From Melanocharis versteri (taxonomy: Eukaryota; Chordata; Aves; Passeriformes; Melanocharitidae), in contig VZTG01003728.1 of assembly GCA_013397845.1 (NCBI GenBank), positions 1,218,225-1,282,224 of the forward strand: 64,000 nucleotides of DNA, in the 5' to 3' direction. The notes below the pieces were generated by a model. That model saw only the letters and a program-made list of their open reading frames with translations. It had not been told where the DNA came from and searched no databases. Positions within the stretch are counted from its first letter, which is position 1, and each line of letters starts with the position of its first letter. Made by a program: the position numbers and the translations under genes. Below, one piece after another: positions 50,994 to 62,790 of this stretch.

Positions 50994-51525
50994 AATTATA
51001 TCTCTCTTCCATTTCTTCATTAATTTCCATATAAGTCCTTATGCCCACTCCCAAGGGCTCAAGTGGGAAACAGAAATTCCAGGTCCAATATTAAGTCATA
51101 TAAGTAATCTAATAATAAAGATAAAAGTAATTTCTAGTATTTAATAATGATTTATGAAGTCTTTTATATCTCACACTTGAGAAAGACCTAATGAATTCTT
51201 ATCTAGAGTCTCTTGTAATGTGTCACAATCTGCTGTGATAGGATGTGGTTAGAGAAGTGGTCTTCCAGGACTTCAAATTTTAATTGGTCTACAAGGCTAG
51301 ATATAATCTAGCTGTTGTAACTGTTGCAGTTGCAGTAAATATGTAAGCTAAAATATAGAGATAAAGAAGATTTCTCTGGATTTAAACTCTAGATCACGCC
51401 AAAGGGAATTTCTCCATTTTGTCTTAGTTTATATTTCTAAGCAATAATCTCCTGAAGCCCAAAAATGAGTACATTTAATCTATCCAGAGTAGAAGTCGCA
51501 AATTTACAGATAATTTCTAAGATCT

Positions 51526-51570
51526 TTATATATGTGTGTGTCTGTGTATATATATATATATATATATGTA
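51526..51570. repeat. (TG)n(TA)n microsatellite
   Basis: A compound repeat: TATATATGTGTGTGTCTGTG followed by about ten TA units and ATGTA. Confidence 0.92.
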
Positions 51571-52252
51571 CCTACTAGTTTAACACCAGCTTTGAAAAAC
51601 AGCAGTGCTTTTCTTAAGGACATGGATATTTCAGAAACAAGCAGATGTTTACAAGTTTCTGCACCTTCACATCATGGAATTTTCTAGGGTAATTCTGCAG
51701 GAATCAGGATTATGCCTGATTTATTGAATGTTTTTCTTGGTCAGCTGTAGGTAAATGTAGCATTACAACAACCTAAAATATGTGGAAGGCAAAATAAGTA
51801 GAGATAAAACTGTGTCCGGGACAAACACAAAAAGGGGTCTCTCACTCTGAGCTGTTCCTTATATGCAAGTATAGAAGTATCAGATAGGAGCAAGAGGATA
51901 AACCAAACTGGCAGTGTGACATTGCTGGGGATGGTTGCATTCCTCTGAGAAGAGCATTAGCAATCTGGATACAGAAATAGGTCCAGCAAATGCACAGAGG
52001 AAATGCTGTAAAGAACAAACTTCAGGAGCTCGAGCTATTCATCTTACCAAAATTAATAATGAAAATTATTTGGTATATAGGTGCCTACAGGGGAGGAAAT
52101 ATAAAACATTATAGGTCCCTTATGTTTCCCAGAGAAAGATCCTGTTAAAAGATACAGTTACCTTGAAACCAACTGAATTCAAATTACTTTTAGATTTTAA
52201 TAGTTAACAACAGAGTGGGATGGCTGCAAATTTTTGCTTCTCTACGTTTTGT

Positions 52253-52629
52253 AGAATCACAGAATATTCTGTGTTGGAAGGGACCTGTGAGGATCACCAA
52301 AGTCCAACTCCTTGCCCTGCACAGGCCAGCCCCATAAATTACACCACTTTTCCAAGAGTGTTGTCCAGATGCTTCTTGAACTCTGTCAGGCTTGGTGCTG
52401 TGACCGCTTCCGTGGGGAGCCTGTTCCGATGCCCACCCACCCTCTGGGTGAAGAACCTTTTCCTGATATCCAACCTAAACCTCCCCTGGCACACCTTCAG
52501 GCCATTCCCTCAGTCCTGTCACTGGGCACGAGAGTGAAGAGATCAGTGTCTGCCCCTCCTCTTCCCCTCACGAGGAAGGTGAAACTGCAGTGAGGGCTCC
52601 CCTCAGTCTCCTCTTCTCCAGGCTGAACC
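52253..52629 (-). mobile_element. CR1 LINE 3' fragment
   Basis: Plus-strand start AGAATCACAGAATATTCTG then TTGGAAGGGACCTGTGAGG, the reverse complement of the CR1 3' end, followed by GAGCCTGTTCCGATGCCC, TGGGTGAAGAACCTTTTCC, GATATCCAACCTAAACC and TCTTCTCCAGGCTGAAC. It covers the ORF2 C-terminal part and 3' tail. The match stops at about 52629, and the following 170 bases are not recognisable CR1. Frames at 52220-52593 are this repeat read in the wrong direction. Confidence 0.93.
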
Positions 52630-55600
52630 GACCAAGAGGTTCAGAGGAGGGGTTTGACTGAGGGCTGCCCACATACCTCTGGAGTTTGAGGAAAGGTGAT
52701 CCAGAGGCCCTGGAGAGAGTGAATGGACCAGGCCTAGGTGCAGAGGAGAGAGCCACAAGTCTGCTGAATCTGAGCTGAGTCCCTCCAGCCCCAAAAAGGT
52801 CCATCACTAGTCTGTGATCTGCAATTTGAAAACTGCACGAGGTATAAAAAGTTTCTTATTTAAACAGCTCCGTACGAAGATGTTTCCTATCCAGCAAAAT
52901 AATTCAGTATTTCAAGACAAATTTTCTCAAACTGGGCTCATCTTGTTGCATAGTGGGTCACAAATCTTAGTTTATTCCTATAAAAATTATTTTTTTTACT
53001 AGAAGAAAACTGAAGCTGAATATTGTAGACAGTGTTACCTGGTTTTTTTTATCATGATTACTATTGGTATTGTTATAGTTGCTATTATTATAATATTTTT
53101 ATTGTGCTTTGTTAAATGCTCACAATGTGCTCCACACTGTAGAAGATGCAGTAGACAACACCTGCCCCTGTGTGCATATAATTTCAGCCTCTGATCTGGC
53201 AATTTAAAATGCATGGCTGGAATCCACATTAAAGTTAATAGTGTTCCACTTGAGCACAGTGGTCTGCCTGACCATTATAAACTGCAGGATTGGGGCTGTG
53301 AGGATTTGCATGTGGATATAAGATTCCCCTTAGTCTCTTAATCAAAGCTTATGGCTGATACAGACAGTGATTTTCAGACCTTGGAAGAATACAAGAACTG
53401 CTGTGAAATCAGTTGTGCAGCGTTACGGATTTGTAGTTGTTCTACGTATTTTGAAAGGAAATCTTTCTCTGACCCAAATTTCATGTGAACCCGAGGCTCC
53501 TTCAACCCAGCAGCCTGCCATTGGAATGACTGTCACTGTCACCTTTGCCATGGGCAGGCGCTCCTGGAAATCGCCTGTGGCTCTGGGGCAAAGCTGGGAG
53601 TTGCTGCCGGGAGGTACTGGACACATCCAGCAACCATCAGTGGGTTTGGGCCAGACAGCAGCACCTGCTGCAGGACTTGGAGCCTGGCTCCTGCATGGGG
53701 ACACCTACACTGCTCCAGGTTTCCTCACAGGAGCTGTTAGGAACACCATATCTGTTTCTGGGACCAGCAAAAGGACCAAGCTGAGATGTTTTGAAGGAAG
53801 CTGTCTAGGTTCAGTTAACTGGCATTTTTGGTGGAAATTGTTTTCATCAGTACACATCTGATTCATCCTTGGATCTTCAGTCATTTTAATTACAAGTCTG
53901 TCTGAGTTCTAATTTACTTGTGTGCTTAAAATTGAAAAATACTTGAATGAAAAAGAAGAACCTAGCCAGTGGAAAGTAATTCCCTGCTGCAATTTTGTTT
54001 CATTATTAAAGAAGAAGAAACTTATGCAGCTGATGATGAGGAAGGCTGTGGGAGTGATTTGCACACAAGGCATTTGGGAAGGTCACTGCTCCCACACAGC
54101 ACTGTGAATCTCAACAGTGTGTGCAGCATCTACCACCAAACATGTACTGCTATATTTAGAGGAGCCTAGCAAACACTATTGAGTATAGGATGTTGAACAG
54201 AAACGGTAATTTTCATCAGTGTATTATCTTCCCCCTCTTTACACTGATTCTTCAGGAGAAAACAGCCAGCTAAACTCTAGCTGAGATTAGCAAAAATAGC
54301 AGCAGCCCAACTGGAAGTAATTTCACTGTTGACTGCATTGCAGTGTATGCAACAGATTTCATCCCAGATTCAGAAGAGAGCAATAGTACCATGCCTGTGC
54401 TGTCTTTGACCTCTGCCAGGTGCAGCTAGTCAGCATAATACAGAAATATTTGGTTTTCCTCTCTGAAATAGTGTGTGGCTATTTTAACTTTCTTCTTTCA
54501 GGTCACGTATGAATTTCCAGCCAGCTTCAGAAGCTTAGTGGAACTGAGCTAATTAATTTGGGTGATCTTACCTCCAATGCAAGCCTGCCTCCCTTCCCTT
54601 TGCTTCAATTTTCATTTTGGACCAGAAAATATCCTTCAGAGTTGTCAAGCCACTTCTGTTAGACTTAAAGTTCATGAAAGTTATAGCTAGAGAAGAGCAC
54701 GCTGCCATCTCAAATGTTAGGTGAGTACAGCGCAGAGTTAGGTGCTGACCTCAATTATACCACTACAGATCTGGAGAAATTTTGTTTTCTTCAGTGACAT
54801 TAATCCTGTTAACTGGAAGTCAAGAACACTACCTTCACATTTCCATTTGTACCCCTTCCTCAACTCCACTTCGGTTTAGAAATTATTTCTGTCAAAAAGG
54901 ATTTGGGGATATTCAGTATAGCAGAAGGTTTATAAATGTCAATGGTATAATTGCCTGCATGATGTGAGATGCTAGTCAGGTAGTCTGTTTAGAAAGAGCT
55001 TGTTTATCCTCTGTGGGCACCACAAGCATGGCCAATCTGAGACAGCTTGAATTTATGAGGTGTAGAGACTTCAGGGAACCAGGTTTTCATTTCTTCTGAA
55101 AATCTACAACTGTCCTGATTCAGCATAGTTCTTGATGTCCCACATTAAGCTCATGCTCCCTTAAAGGAAATATCTTCATCAGAATTTTTAAATATGGAGG
55201 CTGTGCCTTACCTCTTGCTTATCTTCACCTCTTCTTTCTTGGTGTCCTTCCATACTTTTCCCTTCTGATTTCACCCCCTTCTCCCTATATCATTCACTCC
55301 CTGTTCTCCTAATTTACTCAGACCCTTTTTTCATTTCATTTTCTCTCATTTCTCTGCACACTAAAGAAAACCCATGTCCTATACTGTTTTCAGGTTTTGG
55401 AGAGGAGAAATTTAGCTTAGATGCTTGTGTAGCTACTTCACCTCTTTTGGAATAATAGCTTGGAAAAATTACTCTAATTTGTGTCATTTTTTCTGGAATC
55501 ATGCTAGCACAAAATTTGAGTAATTGGATTATGCTTGTCAACTAAAAAGCTATCACACTGGATGTTTCTTTAACACTTTCTGTTTCTATTTGGATAATTG

Positions 55601-55965
55601 CCATTATTTTTACACTTACCACAGTTCAGCTGTAGAGTGTTTTCTGAGTAAAATTTCTGTGGAAACTTTGTTTGAGTGTGAAAACAGCTGCAGGACTCTG
55701 CCTGAATGCTTGATGCCTGTGCAAGACCACTAGTGGTGCTCTCACAAGGTGGATTTCTTCTTCATGGCAGCTGCCTACCTTGCCGTCACAACCTGTAACA
55801 AAAATTCAACTGCGTGTCAGTGCCATAAAAACAATGAAGATACAGATATAATTAATGTCTTTAGTCTTCATCAGAGCTGGTCTTGAATGGGAAAAGTAGG
55901 AAGTTATCTCCCATCCCTAATAAACCTGCCTTAAGCACAAAGTTCTGTGGTTTTGGTGATAGTTT
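52630..55965. other. Unique sequence, no supported gene
   Basis: No repeat family recognised. The 164-codon plus-strand frame at 53367-53861 begins with GTG, has overlapping frames in other phases, and is moderately GC-rich without a recognisable domain. A pyrimidine-rich stretch lies at about 55203-55320. Confidence 0.4.
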
Positions 55966-56392
55966 GTGACTCCGGAGTGTGCAAAAATAAAGATAACTGT
56001 TCCTAAGACTTTTCTTTTTCTCGAAAGAAAAGCTCTATCCTCAATCTATAAATACTTTTTGTCCATATTTTGTCTTTCCCCATGTTATTATTATACATAC
56101 GCAGTTTCTGCTTGGGTAAATAACAAAATTATGTTCATTGGAGCAGGAGACAAGGCTCAGTATTTCTCAGAGGACCGAAGTCTACCCCTCCCTAGCTCGA
56201 AACAAGTCACCTTAGAGCAGGCACTAAAACATCCACATAAAGCCCAGAACCTCTTGGTGTCTAGATTTTTTGCTGGTTCAGCTGTGTTTTCCCTAAAGTT
56301 AATATTGATATGTTTTAATAACCCAACTTATCTCCAGTTTTACGCATCTAAACCAGGGACATTCACTTTTATGTTAAAAACTCTCCTGAAGC
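55966..56392. other. Unique sequence ahead of CR1
   Basis: A 144-codon plus-strand frame (55966-56400, GTG start) ends inside the start of the CR1 element. No recognised domain; chance or old repeat origin is likely. Confidence 0.35.
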
Positions 56393-57020
56393 TTGGCTGA
56401 TGGCAAGTTGAACATGAGCCAGCAGTGCCCTGGCAGCCAGGAGGGACATCCATGTCCTGGGGTCATCAGGCACAGCATCAGCCGGGCAAGGGAGGGGATT
56501 GTCCTGCTCTGCTCTGAGCTGGGGCGGCCTCACCTCGAGTGTGGGGGCAGTTTTGGGTGATGCAATATAAGAAGGACAAAAATCTGTTAGAAAGTGTCCA
56601 AAGGAGGGCATGAAGGTAGTGAATGGTCTTGAGGTGAAGCCTTACGGGGAGCATCAGGTCTGTTCAGCCTGGGGAAGAGGAGACTGAGGGGAGACCTCAT
56701 TGCAGTTGAAAACTTCCTTGCAAGGGAAAGAGAAGAGGCTCTCTTCTCTGTGATGGCCCGCGACAGAACCCAGGGAAACAGCATGAAGCTGTGTCCGGGT
56801 AGGTGTGGGCTGGCTGTTAGGAAAATGTTCTTCTCCCGGGGGGGGCTGGGCACTGGGAGTGGGAAGGGAAGTGGTCACAGCACCAGCCTGACAGAGCTCA
56901 AGTAACATTTGAACAATGTTCTCAGGAACATGGTATGTTTTCTCGGATTGTGCTGTGTAGGGCCAGCAGCTGGACTTAATGACCCTTGTAGGTCCCTTTC
57001 ATCTCAGGATATTCTATGAT
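56393..57020 (+). mobile_element. CR1 LINE, ORF2 C-terminus and 3' tail
   Basis: Starts TTGGCTGATGGCAAGTTGAA, a piece of CR1 ORF2 downstream of the reverse-transcriptase core. It proceeds through GGGGCGGCCTCACCTCGAG, TTCAGCCTGGGGAAGAGGAG, ACTGAGGGGAGACCTCATTG and a CTGGACTTAATGACCCTTG tail to the terminus GATATTCTATGATT. It is about 630 bases long, with frameshifts and internal deletions, and inactive. Frames at 56369-56908 on the other strand are shadows of this element. Confidence 0.93.
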
Positions 57021-58821
57021 TAAATCTCTCTGGCTTTTTTCTCAGTGACGGAGTTACTGAAGGGAGGTAGGGGTGCCTGTGCATGAGAGCCTCACTGGAT
57101 TAATAGCTGGACATTATTTGGTTCCTCTGACCTTTCTGAAATGGCTGAAAACAACCCACACAAGGCTCAACAGTGATCCCAGTGTAAAAACTGTAGAATT
57201 ACACTCAGAAAAATGACCCACCCTAGAATTTAAGGCGCACAGTAGTGTGTTTTACTCCAAATAAATAGATTTGTATTCTGGCAAGGGCTTTGGAAAAATG
57301 AATACGACTGACAGTTGGGTAGCATTTTCCTTCTGCATCGAGATTCCAGGCACATCCTTGAGAGTGACAGGGTTTTTCGCAGTGGCTGGGTGGTAGACAC
57401 AGCTGAAATCTGCATAACACGTCAGGAGAAACAACAAATTTGATTTAAAGATCATGTTGTTTTTTAAAAATAAAGATATCCTGGAAGTATTTTAAAACTA
57501 GTGTTTCCATTAGCATTCCCATTTAATTCTGTAGTACAATTCCTGAAAATGATGAACACTAATTAGATTTGTAGAGTATTTTAGTAATTACAGGGAATAT
57601 CTCTATCTTTTTGAAAAGTACTCTGAAGCTACTGAGAAATTTAGTACCTCAGAACAACAGTTCTCTAGGAACTTCTCTCACGTCTCTTGTGTAAAAGGCA
57701 GCTGCTTTGTTGACTCTGTACATATTTATGTATAGCATGTTGCATTTTAAATATAAACCAGTGTGATAGGGCTTTTTTTCAGTTCTTGTTTGCTTTAAGC
57801 TAACAGAATACACACTAGCTTGCTATTAGAAATCAGATGTTCATTTAGAGAAAATAATTCTTTAAGTAAGCAAATGACTTAGAAATAAGAGAAGGACAAA
57901 GCCTCTACAGCTTTGGTCTCATTCACTATTCGGTTTAAGTGTTCAATAAGTCTGTCACTAATGAAGCCATTTGTGCATCAGTTTATTTTTCAGTTTATAT
58001 GTCTGAAAGATGTGATCTAATTTACCAACAGATGCTTTTTTGCTTCCCCATAAATTAAGGAGTCCTCGAGTGTCATTCCTGGACCAAAAAAAAACCCAAA
58101 AAAAACCAAACCAACCAGTTCAGGCAATAACCACAACTATGCTATGAAATAACGCAGGTAGAATGTTTTAGACTGATCAGCCTTGGGAGAAATATTAAGA
58201 TAGCCCTTAAATGATGCCAATTTACTGAAAATCCTAACACTTTTACATAAAAGAACAATTTGTTTTAAAATAAATATTATGATATCTCCACTGATCTGCT
58301 TCTGCTTAGAAGACAGTCAAAATCCAACAAAACACTAGAATAAAATCACTGCAATGCAGTGGCACAGTATGCATCCAGAAAATGGTGGTCTGGACAACGC
58401 AAGGTAAAAGGATAAACAAACAGAGTGGATGCTAATTGAATACTCAACTGTCTGGAAATTTATCAGATGTGTTCTGCCTTAATATTTCTCAAAGGTTTTT
58501 TAATCTGTTTCAGATACTTTTCACTCCCATCTCTGAAATCAATACCTGTGCTCCTGATTTCTTTACGATCATCCCAGGGCCCTGAAGTCTCTTCTGATTG
58601 CCCTCAGACTTCTCTTTGTTATTTCGTTGCTGCCAGTTTAAACAACCAATAACAGAGAGTAGTCAGAAGGCCTTGCTAGATGGGAAGGTTTTTCAGTAAA
58701 GTCTCTTACCCCAGCTCCTGGGAGACAGAAGACGTTCTTGTGAGTTGGGTTCGGCCTCCATTCCCCTTAGAAGGGAGATTCCTATTACAACTATGCCCCT
58801 CTTCTTTTTAACAAAGGAGGC
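57021..58821. other. AT-rich unique sequence, no gene seen
   Basis: Includes an A/C low-complexity stretch at 58084-58117. Short minus-strand frames around 57223-57455 overlap in three phases and have no recognised domain. Confidence 0.45.
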
Positions 58822-58908
58822 CTTGATGCAGGGTACAGGTAGTGCTGTTTCTTGATGCAGGATACAGGTGGTGCTGTTTCTTGATGCAGGGTACAGGTGG
58901 TTTTGTTT
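58822..58908. repeat. 29-bp minisatellite, 3 copies
   Basis: Units 58822-58850, 58851-58879 and 58880-58908 share CTTGATGCAGG(G/A)TACAGGT and end in a GCTGTTT-like stretch. Each unit differs from the next at a few positions, so the array is not brand new. Confidence 0.95.
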
Positions 58909-61900
58909 TGGGACACCCTGCTATCTCAGGGTTGCAGCAGAATTCTCTGTAGATGCTGGAAGGGAAGTGAGACTGGGAAATTTGGAGTAAAGGGAGCTCC
59001 TGTATTTTTCATGCTTCTTCCTAGAGTTTCAGAGGGACCTTGCTTTAGCAAAGGGAGTTACAACCTCAAGTCATGCTGCTCCTGCATAGCAGGAGGCCAG
59101 CAGGAGTAAAGATGTTGGAATGATACAGTGACCCCAGTGGGAGCATGAAAGGTTTGCACGGCTGAATGCATTTAGAGAATGTAGGCGAAAGCATGCCAAA
59201 GGAAGCACCACATTTTTTCCTTTGTAATAAGGAGGTAACAAGTCTAAGAAACCACCTGCACGTTTGCTTTCCCGTTTTCAGTCTGCCAGGGATGGCCTCC
59301 TTATTGTACGGCCTGGGGAGAACCACGACAGCTGCTCAGCTGCATGAGCCCCTGCACTTAAGGAAGAACCATCTCATAGTTTCCTCTCTGACCTCCAGTC
59401 TTTCTCTCTAGCCAAGGGCAACTTTCCCAGCCAGGGCATCATTGCGGAGGAGAGGGCTCCCGAATGACAGGTGCTGTGCCACGCTGCGGCACACTGCGCA
59501 CACTCCTGCACTGTCTGTGGAGATGGCAGCTCTGTGCCAATTAAGGAGCTGTGCCAATTAGCTGCATCTGGTCTCTGAGTCAGAGCAGACTATAGAGTGT
59601 GTTTCAGAGTCTAGTTCCCAGTGTGCATGATTTGCTGTAAGGAGTGGCTTTCTGTTTGATCCCTTCTGTTTTGCCTTGACTGGCCTCAGATGCACAAGTG
59701 GACAGAAGAACAGATAGTGAAGCAGCTTCTTTCTCCATTGCTACTGATTTATACCTGGCTTCTTTGAGGCGTTTGTGTTTCCACCTCCCTCACATAGGCT
59801 CTGACCTGTCCCAGGCACACAGCATCATTGAAAGGCAGACTATGTTTGTTTATATCACTAACACAACCAAGGCAAACAACTTGCTTCTTATTTAAAATAT
59901 GCAGAAGTCTGATTGCTTAGCTGCATGAGTGGCAGAAGACCTTGGCACTCAGCATCTGCAAAATAAATTGGATTAAGGCTGTTTTATTTCCTGCAGGTTT
60001 TCAGCAGTATTTTTGCCAAGTAGTAGCTAAATTGTAAAGCAATACCTTTTGGGGAATGGAATAATGAAATACCAATGTTGCTAGTGTTACCTCATTGGGC
60101 TAAGCCATTTTAGTGATGATGGTAGATAATACTCTGTGATGAAATTATGCTAATGATATTGAGACTTCCTGCAATGGTGGATAAGACATGTTCAGATCTT
60201 GGTCTTGGTGGAGGGAGAGAATGGATATAGAAAGTAAAAAGTATGTAAATGTGCTTACAGATAACATTGTGAACTGATATGTTACCTATTTCTAGATGTT
60301 TTGTACAAAGAAAAACTCATGCTGAAATTTCTGGCATGTGATATAAAACTGGTTCAGACAAATCCTTAGGCATTCAGGCTTTTAAACTCCATGTGGAAAC
60401 GATGTGAGCACTGGGATTCACAAAGATCTTTTTTTCAGCAAGGATGTGTCAGAGAAACAATTTTCTTTCCTAGAAAACCTATCAGATCTCCCTGTGTTCA
60501 AGCCAATGTGGAAGTCTTGTCATTCAGAGCTCAGAAACACATTTAGAGGTTACGGGTGATACCTTGACTGAACTCTTTATCCACCATTATAAATATAGGC
60601 TTCCCTCCCAGAAAACTTGAGTTTGTATTTCGTTTGTATATTGCATTTTCTGTCCAGGGCTAGACAAAGCAGCTGAGACCACAGCTGCCTTTTTCACCAT
60701 TCCCATCCAGCCAGTTTGCACTGAGCCTGTCTCTCACAAGGGGATTTATTCCGAGTTGGACAGGACTGCAGAAGGCTTCCAGTGACAAAATTCTTTCAGG
60801 CAGGCTGAGAAGTTGGCAGCTGAAGGCCCTGCTAAGGGCTGTGGTGGCTAAACCACGGAGAAGGTGTCAGGCCCTGGCTTTTCAGCAGTGCCCTGGCAAT
60901 GGGAGCAGCTGGGTGAGAGGCAGCTGGCTTAGCATCAGGGTTGAAAGGATGCATGTTGGCAGGGTGGGGCTGAGGTTAGAAGAGGAAACAGTTTGGGAAA
61001 CTCTGTCAGGATCCCAACTTTAGCTTGAGTGAAAGGCAGCAGACTGCCAGCTGTTAGGGTCAGTGGTCCTCCTCAGGCTTAGCCATGCAGGAATATAAAA
61101 TTTTCTCTTAACTGTAGCGAATTCCTTCCTCTGGTGCCATAAGGGAGTGAATGTGACATTTCTCTCAAATAAGGACCTGTGATCCTCCAAAGATAATTTC
61201 AGTTCACTGCAGGCATTTTTTTAACCACTATAGAGGGAGGGCATGAGGTATGGCTCACACTGGTCTGTGTCTGAAGAGGGAGGATCTTACATAGGGTGAT
61301 AGGGGCTTCAGGATTATTTAGAGATATGAATAGTTATGTAGATTTCATTTACACTGCTAAATCATGTATCCGGTATTTACCTGACAGACCAGCAGTGCCT
61401 GGACTACATCAGAAAATCTCTTTCTAGCCCTGGGATGGTTTTATCAAGTTACAGGTAAGTCAGTGTGGCCAGGTTATTGCAGCTATAGCTGTCACTGCTT
61501 CGCTTTAGGACTGGAGAGTCCACCTCCAGGGCTGTCTGTCAGGAGCCTTTAAATCTACAAAGTGGTCTTAGAGAAAAAGACTTAAAAAAATATAATTCCA
61601 CCCAAAATCAATTTCCCTGCTGTGAATTGAATAATTCCTTTTTAATATAATAAGCCATTAAAAAAATAAAGCTTCTTTCTGTAACATCAAAGTAAGGTAA
61701 CTGCACTTTATCTGGAGAACATGAATGCCTAAAGCTGCAGTTTCTTTTTCACCAGCTCTCAGCAAGTGGCCATTTAGTCTTAATTGCTACTCAGAGTGTA
61801 GTCCAATTAAGAATGGCATTAGCAGGCCAAGAACTATTTGTTAATCAGTAAAAGGTATGACAGACAGTTCTCGTTTTGCCTGAGGTTTCGATTCACATCT

Positions 61901-62519
61901 TTGTGTGAAAATCTAACCAGCTGGGACACTCTCCAAGCAATACAAGAGTATTATCAAGCTATCAGTTACAAAAAAAAAATAAATATACTTATGTAACTGA
62001 GAAGTGCAAATCTTTATAAAACATTCATTTATATTTGGAAAGGCACACGTTGCTGAACTGACAGAGCCAAGTGACAGTATTGACACTCAACTTGAGAGAC
62101 GCTTCCAAGCTTCCTTGAACTGGAGGTAACTTGTGGGAAGACACCTTATGGTCTGGCACTTCAAGGTACTTGTCCAGACAAAACAGGTAGTCCTTTTCTG
62201 CTGGAAGAATGTTTTTTCTGGGACAGGAATATGAGGTGAATTCTGGGATTCCTATGGAAACTTTCTCCTATACCTGAAGGGAGTGGTTCAGAAGTCACAC
62301 TTATCAATCTGGCTGTTTCCTATCATTGCTCACTCTTGCAGTGCAGCTTCAGTAAAGTACATTCATGTAGTATTTTTTCTCAGAAAAACACTACACTCTG
62401 CATGTCTGTTTTGTGGTTATAGTTTCAAATCAATACATACTTTGGTTGTGCCTCTTTACATGAATGGAATACTTGGTGCTGTTTTTCAGTCTGACATTAA
62501 GGTCTTATAGCCATTTGGT
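58909..62519. other. Unique sequence, no gene seen
   Basis: No repeat family or exon recognised. Near 59535-59560 CTGTGCCAATTA occurs twice 20 bases apart. The 61570-61870 stretch has many TAAT-type cores and is discussed in the findings. Confidence 0.4.
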
Positions 62520-62790
62520 CTGGGGTCACCGAATTTGTAATACCAGAAAAGAGAGACAACAAATTGGGCAGGTAGAAAAGGGCAGAGATCTGAATGCAGT
62601 TTATTTCAGGATGTGGAGGAATGTACATGTGACATAGAAACCTGCAGTGGGATCACTTTTGTGGGCCTGCACAAGTGTTAACCATGACCTTTTCCACAGC
62701 AGACTCAATCCACTCTCCCTTGATGGGAGGTGTCAGGGCTAAGCAAGAAGAGGTTCTGCCTATAAGGCAGAAATCTTTATACAGGGACCC
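62520..62790 (-). mobile_element. Possible degraded antisense LTR (tentative)
   Basis: On the minus strand the order is a TATAAAG box (62775-62781), an AATAAA signal (62600-62605) about 175 bases later, and a U5-like end with AATTCGGTGACCCCAGACC at about 62516-62535. A GGTGACCCC stretch just before an LTR end is familiar from retroviral U5/leader regions. No target duplication, paired LTR or internal region is visible, and the outer ends are not defined. Confidence 0.35.

Larger units (their letters stand above)
48911..52252. other. AT-rich unique sequence, no gene seen
   Basis: Holds two adjacent small hairpins (50521-50538 and 50578-50607), a T/G low-complexity tract (50911-50993) and a (TG)n(TA)n microsatellite (51526-51570). 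The 140-codon minus-strand frame at 50632-51054 takes its Lys/Asn-rich part from the T/G tract and is not credible as a gene. Confidence 0.45.

Noticed and set aside
50632..51054. 140-codon Lys/Asn-rich frame
   Set aside because: The Lys/Asn-rich part comes from a T/G low-complexity tract, and the rest has no recognisable domain.
52220..52593. 105- and 93-codon frames near 52.3 kb
   Set aside because: They are the reverse strand of a CR1 copy.
53367..53861. 164-codon frame, the longest without Ns
   Set aside because: It begins at GTG rather than ATG, overlaps frames in other phases on both strands, and has no known domain, so it is not reported as a gene.
56369..56908. Minus-strand frames of 80-88 codons
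   Set aside because: Antisense shadows of the plus-strand CR1 at 56393-57020.
61380..61450. Weak CR1-like tail (GTGCCTGGACTACATC then TCTAGCCCTGGGATGG)
   Set aside because: Only scattered agreement with the CR1 end, without the terminal octamers; too weak to annotate.
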